Positions 55,283-64,000 of a DNA stretch of 64,000 bases are shown piece by piece. Source of the stretch: Comamonas suwonensis (GTDB taxonomy: Bacteria; Pseudomonadota; Gammaproteobacteria; Burkholderiales; Burkholderiaceae_C); the NCBI RefSeq assembly GCF_012844455.2, contig NZ_JABBCQ020000003.1, positions 62,001-126,000 of the forward strand, written 5' to 3'. Every line of letters begins with the position of its first letter. The stretch's first letter is position 1. The notes beneath the pieces are model-generated. The model searched no databases and was not told the origin of the DNA. It worked only from the letters and a program-made list of their open reading frames with translations. The position numbers were made by a program, and so were the translations under genes.

Positions 55283-58200
55283 ATGTTTGTCCATCTGCGC
55301 CTGCACACCGAATTTTCCGTGGTTGACGGAACCACCCGTATCAACGCCATGATCAAGGCCGCTGCCGAGGATGGGCAGGTGGCAATGGCCATCACCGACT
55401 TCAACAACCTGTTTGGCGGCATCAAGTTTTATCGCGAAGGCCGAGCCAAGGGCGTCAAGCCTGTGCTGGGGGCCGAAATTGTGCTGGAAGGGCTGGGCGA
55501 CTCGCCTGCTTCGCGCATCATCGTGCTGGTGCAAAGCAAGCAGGGCTATCACAACCTGGCCGAGCTGCTGGCCCGTGGCTGGACGCGCAATGTGGTGCGC
55601 GATCAGGCCCAGCACAAATGGGAATGGCTGGAAGAGCTGGGCGAAGGCCTCATCGCGCTGGCGGGCGCACAGGCCGGCCCCGTGGGCATTGCCTTGACCC
55701 GTGGTGATGAAAAAAGCGCAGGCGAGATTGCGCAGCGTCTGGCCACCATCTTCCCTCATCGCTTCTACATGGAAATCCAGCGTGCGGGACGTGCTGATGA
55801 CGAGTCGCATTTGCTGGCGGCCGTCAAGCTGGCCAGTCGTTTGAATTTACCCGTGGTTGCGACCCACCCGATTCAGTTTTCCAAGCCCGACGACTATGAG
55901 TCGCACGAGGCCCGGGTCTGTATCTCTGAAGGCGAAATTCTGGGCAACGCCAAGCGCGTGCGCAAGTTCACGCGCCAGCAATATTTCAAGACCGCTGCGG
56001 AAATGGAGCAACTGTTTGCTGATATCCCCAGCGCCATTGAAAACACCCTGGAAATTGCCCGCCGCTGCAGCCTGACGCTGGAGCTGGGCAACCCGCAGCT
56101 GCCCAACTTCCCCGTGCCGGAAGGCATGACCATGGGCGAATTTTTTCGCCATGAGTCCTTTGAAGGCTTGGAAGAGCGTCTGGCCCATCTCTATCGCGAT
56201 CCTGTCAAGCGCGATGCCGAGCGCCCGCGCTACGTAGAGCGACTGGAGTTTGAGCTGGGCACCATCATGAAGATGGGTTTCCCCGGCTACTTCCTGATCG
56301 TGGGCGACTTTATTAAATGGGCCAAGCAAAACGGCTGTCCTGTGGGGCCAGGCCGTGGCTCAGGCGCAGGCTCGCTGGTGGCCTATGTGCTCAAGATCAC
56401 GGACCTTGACCCGCTGGAGTACAACCTGCTGTTTGAGCGCTTTCTGAACCCAGAACGCGTTTCCATGCCTGACTTTGACATCGACTTTTGCCAGCAAAAT
56501 CGCGATCGGGTCATCGACTATGTAAAGGACAAGTACGGCCGCAATGCTGTCAGCCAGATTGCCACGTTCGGCACCATGGCTGCGCGTGCGGCGATTCGCG
56601 ACGTGGGCCGTGTCATGGACATGAGCTATATGTTCGTCGACGGCATCTCCAAGCTCATCCCCAATAAGCCCGGTTTGCATGTCACCCTCAAGTACCCGCC
56701 CAACCCCAAAAAGGAAGGTGACAAGTACACCTATGCCATTGAGGCCGAGCCGATTCTGGCCGAGCGCATTGAGAGGGAAGAAGACGTTAAGACCGTCATC
56801 GAGATGGCGCAAAAGCTCGAAGGCATGTGCCGCAACATCGGCATGCACGCCGGTGGTGTGGTGATTGCGCCGGGGCGTCTGGCAGATTTTTGCCCGCTGT
56901 ATCAGCAGCCCGGCAGCACTTCTGCCGTGGCCATGTATGACAAGGATGACGTGGAACTGGTCGGCCTGGTCAAGTTCGACTTTTTGGGCTTGGCGACGCT
57001 GACCATTCTGGAAATTGCGCGCGAATTTATCATCAAGCGCCACAAGGGTCAGGAGAATTTCCAGTTCGAGAACATTCCGCTGGATGACTACCCGACCTAC
57101 AAACTGTTCTCGGACGGCAAGACCGAAGCCGTGTTCCAGTTTGAATCGCGCGGCATGCAGCAGATGCTCAAGGAGGCCAAGCCTTCACGTCTGGAAGACC
57201 TGATTGCGCTGAACGCCTTGTACCGTCCCGGTCCCATGGACCTGATTCCCAGCTTTATCGAGCGCAAGCACGGGCGTGAAGTGGTGGAGTACCCGCACCC
57301 CATGGTCGAAAAAGTGCTGGCCGAGACCTACGGCATCATGGTCTACCAGGAGCAGGTGATGCAGACCGCTCAGGTGCTGGGTGGCTACAGCCTGGGCGGC
57401 GCCGACTTGCTGCGCCGTGCCATGGGCAAGAAAAAAATCGAGGAAATGGCCAAGCACCGCGCCTTGTTCCGCGAAGGCGCGGCCAAGAACGGGCTCAATG
57501 AGACCAAGGCCGACGAAGTTTTTGACTTGATGGAAAAGTTTGCGGGCTACGGCTTCAACAAGTCGCACGCCGCTGCTTACTCCTTGCTGGCCTATCACAC
57601 CGGCTGGCTCAAGGTGCATTACACGGCCGAGTTCTACTGCGGCAATATGACCGTCGAAATGGACAACACCGACAAGCTCAAAGTGCTGTACGAAGATGCG
57701 CTGCGAATGGGTATCACCTTCGAGATGCCCGATGTGAACCGCGGCGTGCACCGCTTTGAGCCGGTGACCGACAAAGTCATACGTTATGGGCTTGGAGCCA
57801 TTAAGGGTACTGGGCAAGCTGCTATCGAAGCGATAGTGGCTGCGCGCAACGGCGTGGGTACTGGACCCAACGGTCATGAAAAAGGCCCGTTCAAGAGCCT
57901 GTTCGACTTCTGTCTGCGCGTAGACCGCAGCCGCCTGAACAAGCGCACGGTAGAGGCGCTGATCAAGGGCGGTGCCTTTGATTCGATTGACCTCAACCGC
58001 GCATCGCTCATGGCGACGCTTGATGTTGCGATGGGCTTTGCAGCCAAATCGATTGCCAATGCTGATCAAGGCGGTCTGTTTGACATGATGGGCGATGACG
58101 CCGTGGGATCCAGCACTGCTGAGCCGCCTATGGCCGATGTGCTGCCCTGGGGCGTGAAGGAAAAGCTGACGCTGGAGAAAACCGCTATCGGCTTTTACCT

Positions 58201-58816
58201 GACGGGCCACCTGTTTGACGAGGTTGAGGCCGAGGTGCGTCGTTTTGTGCGCACCCCGATTGCCGAGATGCGCGACAGCCGTGAGGCGCAGACCATGGCT
58301 GGCATCATCAGCGGGCTGCGCACCATCAACGGTCAGCGAGGCAAGCTCAGCATCTTCACCATCGACGACAAATCGATGGCGATTGAGGCTTCTGTGGATG
58401 AAAAAACCATGGCTGCCTGTGTCGATGTGCTCAAGGAAGACGAATTTGTCGTCGTCTCAGGCCGTCTGCAGCCCGATCGCTTCAGCGGCGGTCTGCGGAT
58501 GAAAGTGCAGCAAATGTGGGCGCTGTCCGATGCCCGCTGCCGCTACGCCCGCTATCTTCAGGTCAGCGTGGGTGAAAACATGCCCGACGTTCCGGGGCTG
58601 TTGCGCCAGTTTCCGGCCAAGGTAGAAGAGACCGAGAGCGGCAATGTCACCCATGGCGTGAAGGTGCGACTTGACCTGGTCTGCAAGGACGCTCGCGGCG
58701 CAGCCAGCTGCGAGCTGGAACTGGGTGAGGGCAGCCGCTTCTACCCTTCAGATGCGGCGCTGGCCGCTTGGTATGGCTCGGTCGGGGCAGGCCAGGTGAA
58801 GGTGATTTATAAGTAA
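55283..58816 (+). CDS. dnaE: DNA polymerase III alpha subunit
   Basis: A 1177-residue replicative polymerase, full length (E. coli 1160). PHP domain at the N-terminus (HLRLHTEFSVVDG, FNNLFGGIKFY), palm with GPGRGSGAGSLVAYVL and the catalytic aspartates in PDFDIDFCQQNRDRVIDYV, fingers with GIMVYQEQVMQ and GYGFNKSHAAAYSLLAYHT, then the helix-hairpin-helix and OB domains at the end. It synthesises both strands of the chromosome. Divergent from bamD. Confidence 0.97.
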   Translation: MFVHLRLHTEFSVVDGTTRINAMIKAAAEDGQVAMAITDFNNLFGGIKFYREGRAKGVKPVLGAEIVLEGLGDSPASRIIVLVQSKQGYHNLAELLARGWTRNVVRDQAQHKWEWLEELGEGLIALAGAQAGPVGIALTRGDEKSAGEIAQRLATIFPHRFYMEIQRAGRADDESHLLAAVKLASRLNLPVVATHPIQFSKPDDYESHEARVCISEGEILGNAKRVRKFTRQQYFKTAAEMEQLFADIPSAIENTLEIARRCSLTLELGNPQLPNFPVPEGMTMGEFFRHESFEGLEERLAHLYRDPVKRDAERPRYVERLEFELGTIMKMGFPGYFLIVGDFIKWAKQNGCPVGPGRGSGAGSLVAYVLKITDLDPLEYNLLFERFLNPERVSMPDFDIDFCQQNRDRVIDYVKDKYGRNAVSQIATFGTMAARAAIRDVGRVMDMSYMFVDGISKLIPNKPGLHVTLKYPPNPKKEGDKYTYAIEAEPILAERIEREEDVKTVIEMAQKLEGMCRNIGMHAGGVVIAPGRLADFCPLYQQPGSTSAVAMYDKDDVELVGLVKFDFLGLATLTILEIAREFIIKRHKGQENFQFENIPLDDYPTYKLFSDGKTEAVFQFESRGMQQMLKEAKPSRLEDLIALNALYRPGPMDLIPSFIERKHGREVVEYPHPMVEKVLAETYGIMVYQEQVMQTAQVLGGYSLGGADLLRRAMGKKKIEEMAKHRALFREGAAKNGLNETKADEVFDLMEKFAGYGFNKSHAAAYSLLAYHTGWLKVHYTAEFYCGNMTVEMDNTDKLKVLYEDALRMGITFEMPDVNRGVHRFEPVTDKVIRYGLGAIKGTGQAAIEAIVAARNGVGTGPNGHEKGPFKSLFDFCLRVDRSRLNKRTVEALIKGGAFDSIDLNRASLMATLDVAMGFAAKSIANADQGGLFDMMGDDAVGSSTAEPPMADVLPWGVKEKLTLEKTAIGFYLTGHLFDEVEAEVRRFVRTPIAEMRDSREAQTMAGIISGLRTINGQRGKLSIFTIDDKSMAIEASVDEKTMAACVDVLKEDEFVVVSGRLQPDRFSGGLRMKVQQMWALSDARCRYARYLQVSVGENMPDVPGLLRQFPAKVEETESGNVTHGVKVRLDLVCKDARGAASCELELGEGSRFYPSDAALAAWYGSVGAGQVKVIYK

Positions 58817-59161
58817 AAAACCAGGCCTGTTGAGACTTGATCGAAGATCGCGCAGCAACGCAATGACGAGGTGCATGACAGTCACTACCCGTTGTTGCGC
58901 ACTGCGTTGCGCGTCTGAATTGGGAGTCGGCCATATACCTTCGCGACTTCGAAAAAATCTCTGCAGGCCTTGTTGCCATCGTTTGCGCGCCCATCAAATG
59001 GCGGTTTGATTTTTTGATAGCGTTCAGCGCTTGCTGGGCATGGGATTTCCATGGATTTCCCTTGGTTTGCCTATATTTGCGTTTGACCCGCTTGAAATCC
59101 CTAACAATGCTATGCATATGCCAGCGCAAAAACATTGCAACGGCTCGCTAGAATGGATTTC
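58817..59161. other. Intergenic region dnaE to clpS
   Basis: 345 bp without a gene. A hairpin with arms GCGCAGCAACG (58850-58860) and CGTTGTTGCGC (58890-58900), including one G-U pair, follows dnaE but lacks a T-run. TTTTTGATAGCGTTCAGCGCTT (from 59011) is a half-copy of the dispersed palindrome. The clpS promoter should lie after it. Confidence 0.5.
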
Positions 59162-59518
59162 ATGGCAACCCAACCCCCATCAATTCCCCCGGTCTCGCCA
59201 GCGATCAGAACGCCTGACGGTGGTGACGCTTTGGTGCTGGAGCGCCGTCGTCAACGGCTTCAGCCGCCACGCATGTATCAGGTCGTGATGCTCAATGATG
59301 ACTTCACGCCCATGGAGTTTGTGATTGCAGTGCTGCAGGAACTTTTCAACAAAGACCGCGAATCCGCCACACAAATCATGCTCAAAATTCATCTGGACGG
59401 TCGCGGCATCTGCGGCGTCTATAGCCAGGATGTTGCTGCGACCAAGGTCGAGCAGGTGCTTCAGGCGGCCCACAAAGCCGGGCATCCGCTGCAAGCGACA
59501 TTCGAGCCTGTTGAATAA
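59162..59518 (+). CDS. clpS: ATP-dependent Clp protease adaptor ClpS
   Basis: 118 residues from ATG 59162 (ATG 59153 and TTG 59135 are in frame upstream). A disordered N-terminal tail rich in Pro precedes the ClpS core: [25 protein letters not shown] (the [11 protein letters not shown]-degron pocket) and [24 protein letters not shown]. ClpS delivers N-degron proteins to ClpA. It is 63 bp before clpA, the usual operon. Confidence 0.95.
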   Translation: MATQPPSIPPVSPAIRTPDGGDALVLERRRQRLQPPRMYQVVMLNDDFTPMEFVIAVLQELFNKDRESATQIMLKIHLDGRGICGVYSQDVAATKVEQVLQAAHKAGHPLQATFEPVE

Positions 59519-59581
59519 GCGCAGACCGCCCCCAGATTAGTTAGCAGTGAGTCAAACCAAGCAAGCCGAAAGGAGTCGCAC

Positions 59582-61909
59582 ATGATCGCTCAGGAACTGG
59601 AAGTCAGCTTGCACATGGCGTTTGTCGAGGCCCGTCAGCAGCGCCACGAGTTCATTACCGTGGAACATCTGCTGCTCGCTTTGCTGGACAACCCCAGTGC
59701 AGCTGAGGTGCTGCGCGCATGCGCGGCCAATATCGACGATCTGCGTTCATCGCTGTCCAACTTTATCAAGGACAACACGCCGCAGGTGGATGGCACCGAC
59801 GAGGTGGATACGCAACCCACGCTGGGATTCCAGCGTGTGATTCAGCGCGCCATCATGCATGTGCAGTCCACAGGCAATGGCAAAAAAGAGGTGACGGGTG
59901 CCAACGTGCTCGTGGCCATCTTTGGTGAAAAGGATTCGCATGCCGTCTACTACCTGCACCAGCAGGGCGTGACACGTCTGGACGTGGTCAACTTCATCGC
60001 CCATGGCATCAAGAAGGGCGAGCCGCCAGAGCCCGCCAAGGCCGATGCGCCTTCGGAGAGTGAAGAGGGTGGCGGCAGCGAGCGCAGTGAAAAAGCCTCG
60101 CCGCTGGAGCAGTTCACGCTCAACCTGAACGTGGCCGCCAAGGAAGGCAAGATTGATCCGCTGATCGGGCGCGAATACGAAGTCGAGCGCACGATTCAGA
60201 TCCTCTGCCGCCGGCGCAAGAACAACCCACTGCTGGTGGGTGAAGCCGGCGTGGGCAAGACCGCGATTGCCGAAGGTCTTGCATGGCGCATCACCGAAGG
60301 CACGGTGCCTGATGTGCTCAAGGATGGCGTCGTCTATTCGCTGGACATGGGCGCGCTGCTGGCCGGCACCAAGTACCGTGGTGACTTCGAGCAACGCCTG
60401 AAGGGCGTTCTCAAGTCGCTCAAGGACAAGCCGCACGCTATTTTGTTCATTGACGAAATCCATACGCTGATCGGTGCCGGTGCGGCATCGGGCGGCACGC
60501 TGGATGCGTCCAATCTGCTCAAGCCTGCACTGTCCAGCGGCCAGTTACGCTGCATTGGTGCGACCACATTCACGGAATACCGTGGCATCTTCGAAAAAGA
60601 CGCGGCCCTGTCGCGCCGTTTCCAGAAGGTGGATGTGGTCGAGCCGACGGTGGCTGAAACCGTGGACATCTTGAAGGGCCTGAAGTCGCGCTTTGAAGAG
60701 CACCACAGCATTCAATACGCTGCGGAAGCCCTGCAGGCTGCGGCGGAGCTGTCGGCCAAGTACATCAACGACCGCCATCTGCCCGACAAGGCGATTGACG
60801 TGATCGACGAAGCCGGTGCTGCCCAGCGCATTGCCCCTGAGGACAAGCGCAAGACCTTGATTGGCAAGGCCGAGATCGAAGCCATTGTGGCCAAGATCGC
60901 GCGCATTCCCCCTGCCAATGTCAGCAACGACGACCGCAGCAAGCTGCAGACGCTGGAGCGTGACCTGAAGAGCGTGGTCTTTGGCCAAGACAAGGCATTG
61001 GAAGTGCTGGCGTCCGCCGTCAAGATGGCGCGCTCGGGTCTGGGCAAGCCGGACAAGCCGATTGGCTCTTTCCTGTTCTCCGGTCCCACGGGCGTTGGCA
61101 AGACGGAAGCTGCCAAGCAGCTGGCCTACATCCTGGGTGTGGACCTGATCCGCTTTGATATGTCCGAGTACATGGAGCGCCATGCGGTGTCGCGCCTGAT
61201 TGGTGCGCCTCCCGGCTATGTAGGCTTTGACCAGGGTGGTCTGCTGACCGAAGCTGTCACGAAGAAGCCGCATTCGGTGCTGCTGCTCGACGAAATCGAG
61301 AAGGCACATCCGGATATCTTCAACGTGCTGCTGCAGGTCATGGACCACGGTACGCTGACGGACAATAACGGACGCAAGGCCGACTTCCGCAACGTGATCA
61401 TCATCATGACCACGAACGCGGGTGCCGAGACCATGAACAAGGCCAGCATTGGATTTACCAATGCGCGAGAGGCCGGTGATGAGATGGCCGATATCAAGCG
61501 CCTGTTCACGCCTGAGTTCCGCAACCGTCTGGACTCAACGGTCAGCTTCAAGGCACTCGACGAGCAGATCATCCTGCGCGTGGTGGACAAGTTCCTGCTG
61601 CAACTGGAGCAGCAACTGGCCGAGAAGAAGGTAGAGGTCACATTTACTGATGACCTGCGCAAGCATCTGGCCAAGAAGGGATTTGATCCGCTGATGGGTG
61701 CGCGTCCGATGCAGCGCCTGATTCAGGACACCATCCGCCGCTCTCTGGCTGATGAGCTGCTGTTCGGTCGCCTGACCAATGGTGGTCGCCTGGAAGTGGA
61801 CTGGGACGATGCGGGCAATGAAGGCAAGGGTGACATCAAGCTCACCATTACCGAGCTGCCCAAAGAGGATCCCTCCAAGGCAGAGCCTGAGAACGCCGTC
61901 GCTGAATAA
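59582..61909 (+). CDS. clpA: ATP-dependent Clp protease ATP-binding subunit ClpA
   Basis: A 775-residue double AAA+ unfoldase. AAAGGAG precedes ATG. Clp N-domain (1-145), first Walker A GEAGVGKT (about 220), second GPTGVGKT (about 500), with [12 protein letters not shown] and [15 protein letters not shown] as Walker B regions. An IGF-like loop for ClpP docking is visible as [10 protein letters not shown] (about 620). It unfolds substrates brought by ClpS and feeds them to ClpP, encoded elsewhere. Confidence 0.97.
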   Translation: MIAQELEVSLHMAFVEARQQRHEFITVEHLLLALLDNPSAAEVLRACAANIDDLRSSLSNFIKDNTPQVDGTDEVDTQPTLGFQRVIQRAIMHVQSTGNGKKEVTGANVLVAIFGEKDSHAVYYLHQQGVTRLDVVNFIAHGIKKGEPPEPAKADAPSESEEGGGSERSEKASPLEQFTLNLNVAAKEGKIDPLIGREYEVERTIQILCRRRKNNPLLVGEAGVGKTAIAEGLAWRITEGTVPDVLKDGVVYSLDMGALLAGTKYRGDFEQRLKGVLKSLKDKPHAILFIDEIHTLIGAGAASGGTLDASNLLKPALSSGQLRCIGATTFTEYRGIFEKDAALSRRFQKVDVVEPTVAETVDILKGLKSRFEEHHSIQYAAEALQAAAELSAKYINDRHLPDKAIDVIDEAGAAQRIAPEDKRKTLIGKAEIEAIVAKIARIPPANVSNDDRSKLQTLERDLKSVVFGQDKALEVLASAVKMARSGLGKPDKPIGSFLFSGPTGVGKTEAAKQLAYILGVDLIRFDMSEYMERHAVSRLIGAPPGYVGFDQGGLLTEAVTKKPHSVLLLDEIEKAHPDIFNVLLQVMDHGTLTDNNGRKADFRNVIIIMTTNAGAETMNKASIGFTNAREAGDEMADIKRLFTPEFRNRLDSTVSFKALDEQIILRVVDKFLLQLEQQLAEKKVEVTFTDDLRKHLAKKGFDPLMGARPMQRLIQDTIRRSLADELLFGRLTNGGRLEVDWDDAGNEGKGDIKLTITELPKEDPSKAEPENAVAE

Positions 61910-61922
61910 TCAGCACCGCTAA

Positions 61923-61957
61923 AAAAAGCCGACAGTGTCAAAGCTGTCGGCTTTTTC
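61923..61957 (+). terminator. Terminator after clpA
   Basis: AAAAAGCCGACAG (61923-61935) and CTGTCGGCTTTTT (61944-61956) pair perfectly with an 8-nt loop and end in a T-run. The A-run lets it work for the convergent regA transcript as well. Confidence 0.9.
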
Positions 61958-61974
61958 TTTGGGCTGAATTTTAT

Positions 61975-62062
61975 GGATAGCGGCTAGCGCTTGTTCTGAC
62001 TCGATTTCAAGCTTGATGATGTTTGAAGTCTAATGAAATTAGGTGCTAGTAGCTATCAAAAT
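61975..62062. repeat. Dispersed palindrome, long-loop copy
   Basis: GATAGCGGCTAGC (61976-61988) and GCTAGTAGCTATC (62045-62057) are inverted with two mismatches and a 56-bp centre. It is placed between convergent clpA and regA, just after the clpA terminator. Confidence 0.5.
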
Positions 62063-62098
62063 CATTGCGTTATTGAGAACTACAGCTGCTGGAGTTGC

Positions 62099-62635
62099 CT
62101 ATTTGACCTGCCGTTTTTCTAGCTTGCGTGCCAGTGTTCGGCGGTGCATGCCCAGGCGGCGGGCGGCTTCGGAGATGTTGAAGCCCGATTCGGCCAGCGT
62201 CTCGTGAATATGCTCCCACTCCAGCGTCTTGATAGAGGTGGTGTGGTTGCTGACCTCGACATCAGTGCGGCCCTCAACGCGGCCAAAGGCGGCTTCTATG
62301 TCGTCGGTATTGGAGGGCTTGGCGAGATAGTGGCAGGCGCCCAGTTTGACGGCTTCCACAGCGGTGGCAATGCTGGCGTAGCCGGTGAGCACGACGATGA
62401 GCGCTTCGGGGTTGAGCTGGTGCAGCATCTGCACGCAGTTCAGGCCCGAGGCGTTGCCGGCCAGCTTCAGGTCCATGACCGCATACTGCGGCAGCTGCCC
62501 GGTCAGCAGCGCCTGCACTTCTTCGCCACTGGCGGCATGCAGCACGCGGTAGCCTCTGCGCTCAAAGGAGCGTTTGAGGGTGCGAGCAAAGGCTGCATCA
62601 TCTTCAACCAGCAGCAGTAATCGGTCTTCTTCCAT
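62099..62635 (-). CDS. regA: Redox response regulator, RegA/PrrA/ActR family
   Basis: 178 residues. Receiver domain with acidic pocket VEDD (10-13), phospho-acceptor Asp55 in VMDLKL, TGYAS and the conserved lysine in LAKPS. After a short linker a Fis-type helix-turn-helix ends the protein (NISEAARRLGMHRRTLARKL). This short, near-invariant design is the RegA group, which controls respiration, carbon fixation and other redox genes. The partner kinase lies 15 bp upstream in the same operon. Confidence 0.92.
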   Translation of the reverse strand: MEEDRLLLLVEDDAAFARTLKRSFERRGYRVLHAASGEEVQALLTGQLPQYAVMDLKLAGNASGLNCVQMLHQLNPEALIVVLTGYASIATAVEAVKLGACHYLAKPSNTDDIEAAFGRVEGRTDVEVSNHTTSIKTLEWEHIHETLAESGFNISEAARRLGMHRRTLARKLEKRQVK

Positions 62636-62650
62636 GCAATCAACAATGCT

Positions 62651-63952
62651 TCAAATCGCGAGGGCAGACTGGGGCAGGCGAATTTCAACCAGCGCGCCGC
62701 CGCCTTGTTGGGCGGGCAGATTGCTGGCCTGAACCCGACCGCCCAGGGCGCGAGCCACGTTAGTGACGAGGAACAGACCCAGACCACGGCCCGGGCGCTC
62801 CTGTTTGGTGGAGACATGGCACTGGCCCAGCTGCTGCAGCACGGAGGCGTCAAAGCCGGGGCCGTGATCGCGTACCTGGATGTGTACCTGTTCCTTGTCG
62901 CTGGACAGACTCAGCTCCACCCAGCTGGGGGAGGCTTCGAGTGCATTGTCCAGTAAATTACATATCATCTGCTGCAGTGCAGTATCTGAGAGCATGGCAA
63001 AGTCCGCCGCGCCTTCATTGCGCAAGGCAAAGTGCTGCAGGCTGTTATGGCTTTGCCAGTGGCTGACCACGCCTTCCACAAAGCTCACAAAGGTGGTGCT
63101 TTCCGTGCCTTCGGCACGGGTTTCGCCGGCCGATAACAGCACGCCCGAGACGATGGACTTGCAGCGCAGCAACTGGCGCTGCATTTCCTGAAGGTCTTCG
63201 CGCAAGTCTGGGTCTTGCATGAGGGCGGGCATGTGCTGCCAGTCGCCCAGAATGACCGACATGGTGGCCATGGGTGTGCCCAGTTCGTGGGCGGCACCGG
63301 TGGCCAGCAGGCCCAGTCGCACGATGTGTTCTTCTTCACTGGCGCGCTGGCGCATATTGGAGATGCGGCTGTCGCGGCGGCGCATATTGTCCACAATGCG
63401 CGTCAGAAAGACGATGGTCAGAATGCTGGTCAGTGCAAAGCTGATGAGCACGCCTACGACGTAGAGGCTGGGCAGCCCCTCCTGCGTGGCAAACTGAACA
63501 TGCAGCGGTTGGTTGAAGATGGTCAGCCCCGTCACGCCCACAAAGGATGCGGCCACCACCACCCATGTGTAGTGCGATTGCAGCAGCACCGCACTCAGAA
63601 TGCCTTGCAGCAGGTATAGATAGATAAAGGGGTTGCTGGCACCGCCGCTCAAGTACAGCTGAATGGTGAGAGCCAGCACATCGGCCAGCAACGCATAAAA
63701 AACGCTGCGTGAGGTGACGGGGCGGTGCAGGCCCTGACTCCAGTAGATATAGGCGAGGTTGGTCGCTACCAGTGCAACCAGCACCAAGGCCATTGGCAGC
63801 AAGGGCAGGGTGATATGAAAACCATAGTGCACCAGCGAGATGGTGATGACCTGGCCCACCACGGCAATCCAGCGCAGCTGAATCAGCAGCTGCATGTTTT
63901 GCCGCTCGGTCAGACGCTGTACGCGGAATAGGGAATCAGAATTTTGGCTCAC
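62651..63952 (-). CDS. regB: Redox sensor histidine kinase, RegB/PrrB family
   Basis: 433 residues from GTG 63952. Six membrane helices (about 22-185) include SGGASNPFIYLYLL: the GGxxNPF quinone-site signature of RegB, at 103-109. DHp domain: ATGAAHELGTPMATM with phospho-His222; a cysteine at 264 (LLRCKSIVSG) is placed like the redox-active cysteine of RegB. ATPase motifs: NLLDNALEASP, DHGPGFD and GRGLGLFLV. It senses the quinone pool or oxygen state and phosphorylates RegA. Its upstream gene lies beyond the window. Confidence 0.92.
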   Translation of the reverse strand: MSQNSDSLFRVQRLTERQNMQLLIQLRWIAVVGQVITISLVHYGFHITLPLLPMALVLVALVATNLAYIYWSQGLHRPVTSRSVFYALLADVLALTIQLYLSGGASNPFIYLYLLQGILSAVLLQSHYTWVVVAASFVGVTGLTIFNQPLHVQFATQEGLPSLYVVGVLISFALTSILTIVFLTRIVDNMRRRDSRISNMRQRASEEEHIVRLGLLATGAAHELGTPMATMSVILGDWQHMPALMQDPDLREDLQEMQRQLLRCKSIVSGVLLSAGETRAEGTESTTFVSFVEGVVSHWQSHNSLQHFALRNEGAADFAMLSDTALQQMICNLLDNALEASPSWVELSLSSDKEQVHIQVRDHGPGFDASVLQQLGQCHVSTKQERPGRGLGLFLVTNVARALGGRVQASNLPAQQGGGALVEIRLPQSALAI

Positions 63953-64000
63953 CGCGCAATTGTCACTGAGCAGGCCTTCCGTGGATGGATTGGGGCTATG

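Noticed and set aside
57780-57850. A possible copy of the dispersed palindrome within dnaE (GCTGCTATCGAAGCGATAG)
   Set aside because: It encodes the conserved polymerase segment IKGTGQAAIEAIV, so similarity is explained by protein constraint.
1-64000. CRISPR arrays, prophage genes, rRNA operons
   Set aside because: No regularly spaced repeats, phage structural genes or rRNA sequence were seen on reading through.

Overview
The window looks like chromosomal DNA of a Comamonadaceae betaproteobacterium, most likely Comamonas or a close relative. The evidence is high GC coding DNA, a RegB/RegA-type redox two-component pair, a 2-oxoglutarate dehydrogenase operon (sucA-sucB-lpdA), Comamonas-style long-chain acyl-CoA ligase and porin, and recurrent GATAGCTGCTAGCGCTT-type palindromes that I associate with this family. 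The genus is an inference from remembered protein families; no search was run.

Layout. 1-2210: the 5' part of a type V autotransporter on the minus strand, cut by the window edge. 2565-5829: a LysR regulator divergent from a short-chain dehydrogenase, then argA, separated by a perfect 18-bp terminator. 6517-11350: a four-gene efflux operon (TolC-like, HlyD-like, two ABC-2 permeases) with no ATPase gene. 11369-17251: an MFS transporter, an unrecognised secreted protein and an unusual three-gene set (polytopic membrane protein with a zinc ribbon, lipoprotein, membrane-anchored double zinc-ribbon protein). 17749-26101: membrane metallophosphoesterase, hrpA, a small HExxH protein, a split-barrel flavin protein and an acyl-CoA ligase. 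26220-29894: an amino-acid decarboxylase with its antiporter. 29895-30996: a gene-poor stretch holding a short internally deleted IS5-family element.

30997-41720 is the highlight. After a porin comes a compact minus-strand module in transcription order fdnG(UGA)-fdnH-fdnI-fdhE-selA-selB-selC. It encodes a periplasm-facing, selenocysteine-containing formate dehydrogenase, its maturation factor FdhE, selenocysteine synthase, the Sec-specific elongation factor and tRNA-Sec. The large subunit is read as two pieces unless the UGA at 41130-41132 is decoded as Sec; a textbook bacterial SECIS hairpin follows that UGA immediately. Only selD is missing, so the cell must make selenophosphate from elsewhere.

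41915-64000 is mostly housekeeping: an AI-2E/PerM-type permease, sucA-sucB-lpdA, zapE, a Cys-pair periplasmic protein, a PP2C phosphatase, a DinG-family helicase, bamD, dnaE, clpS-clpA and regA/regB. Several intergenic spaces carry rho-independent terminators and members of a dispersed imperfect palindrome family. Formate dehydrogenase, RegB/RegA redox sensing and the decarboxylase/antiporter pair would fit a bacterium that copes with low oxygen and acid, but this link is inference.
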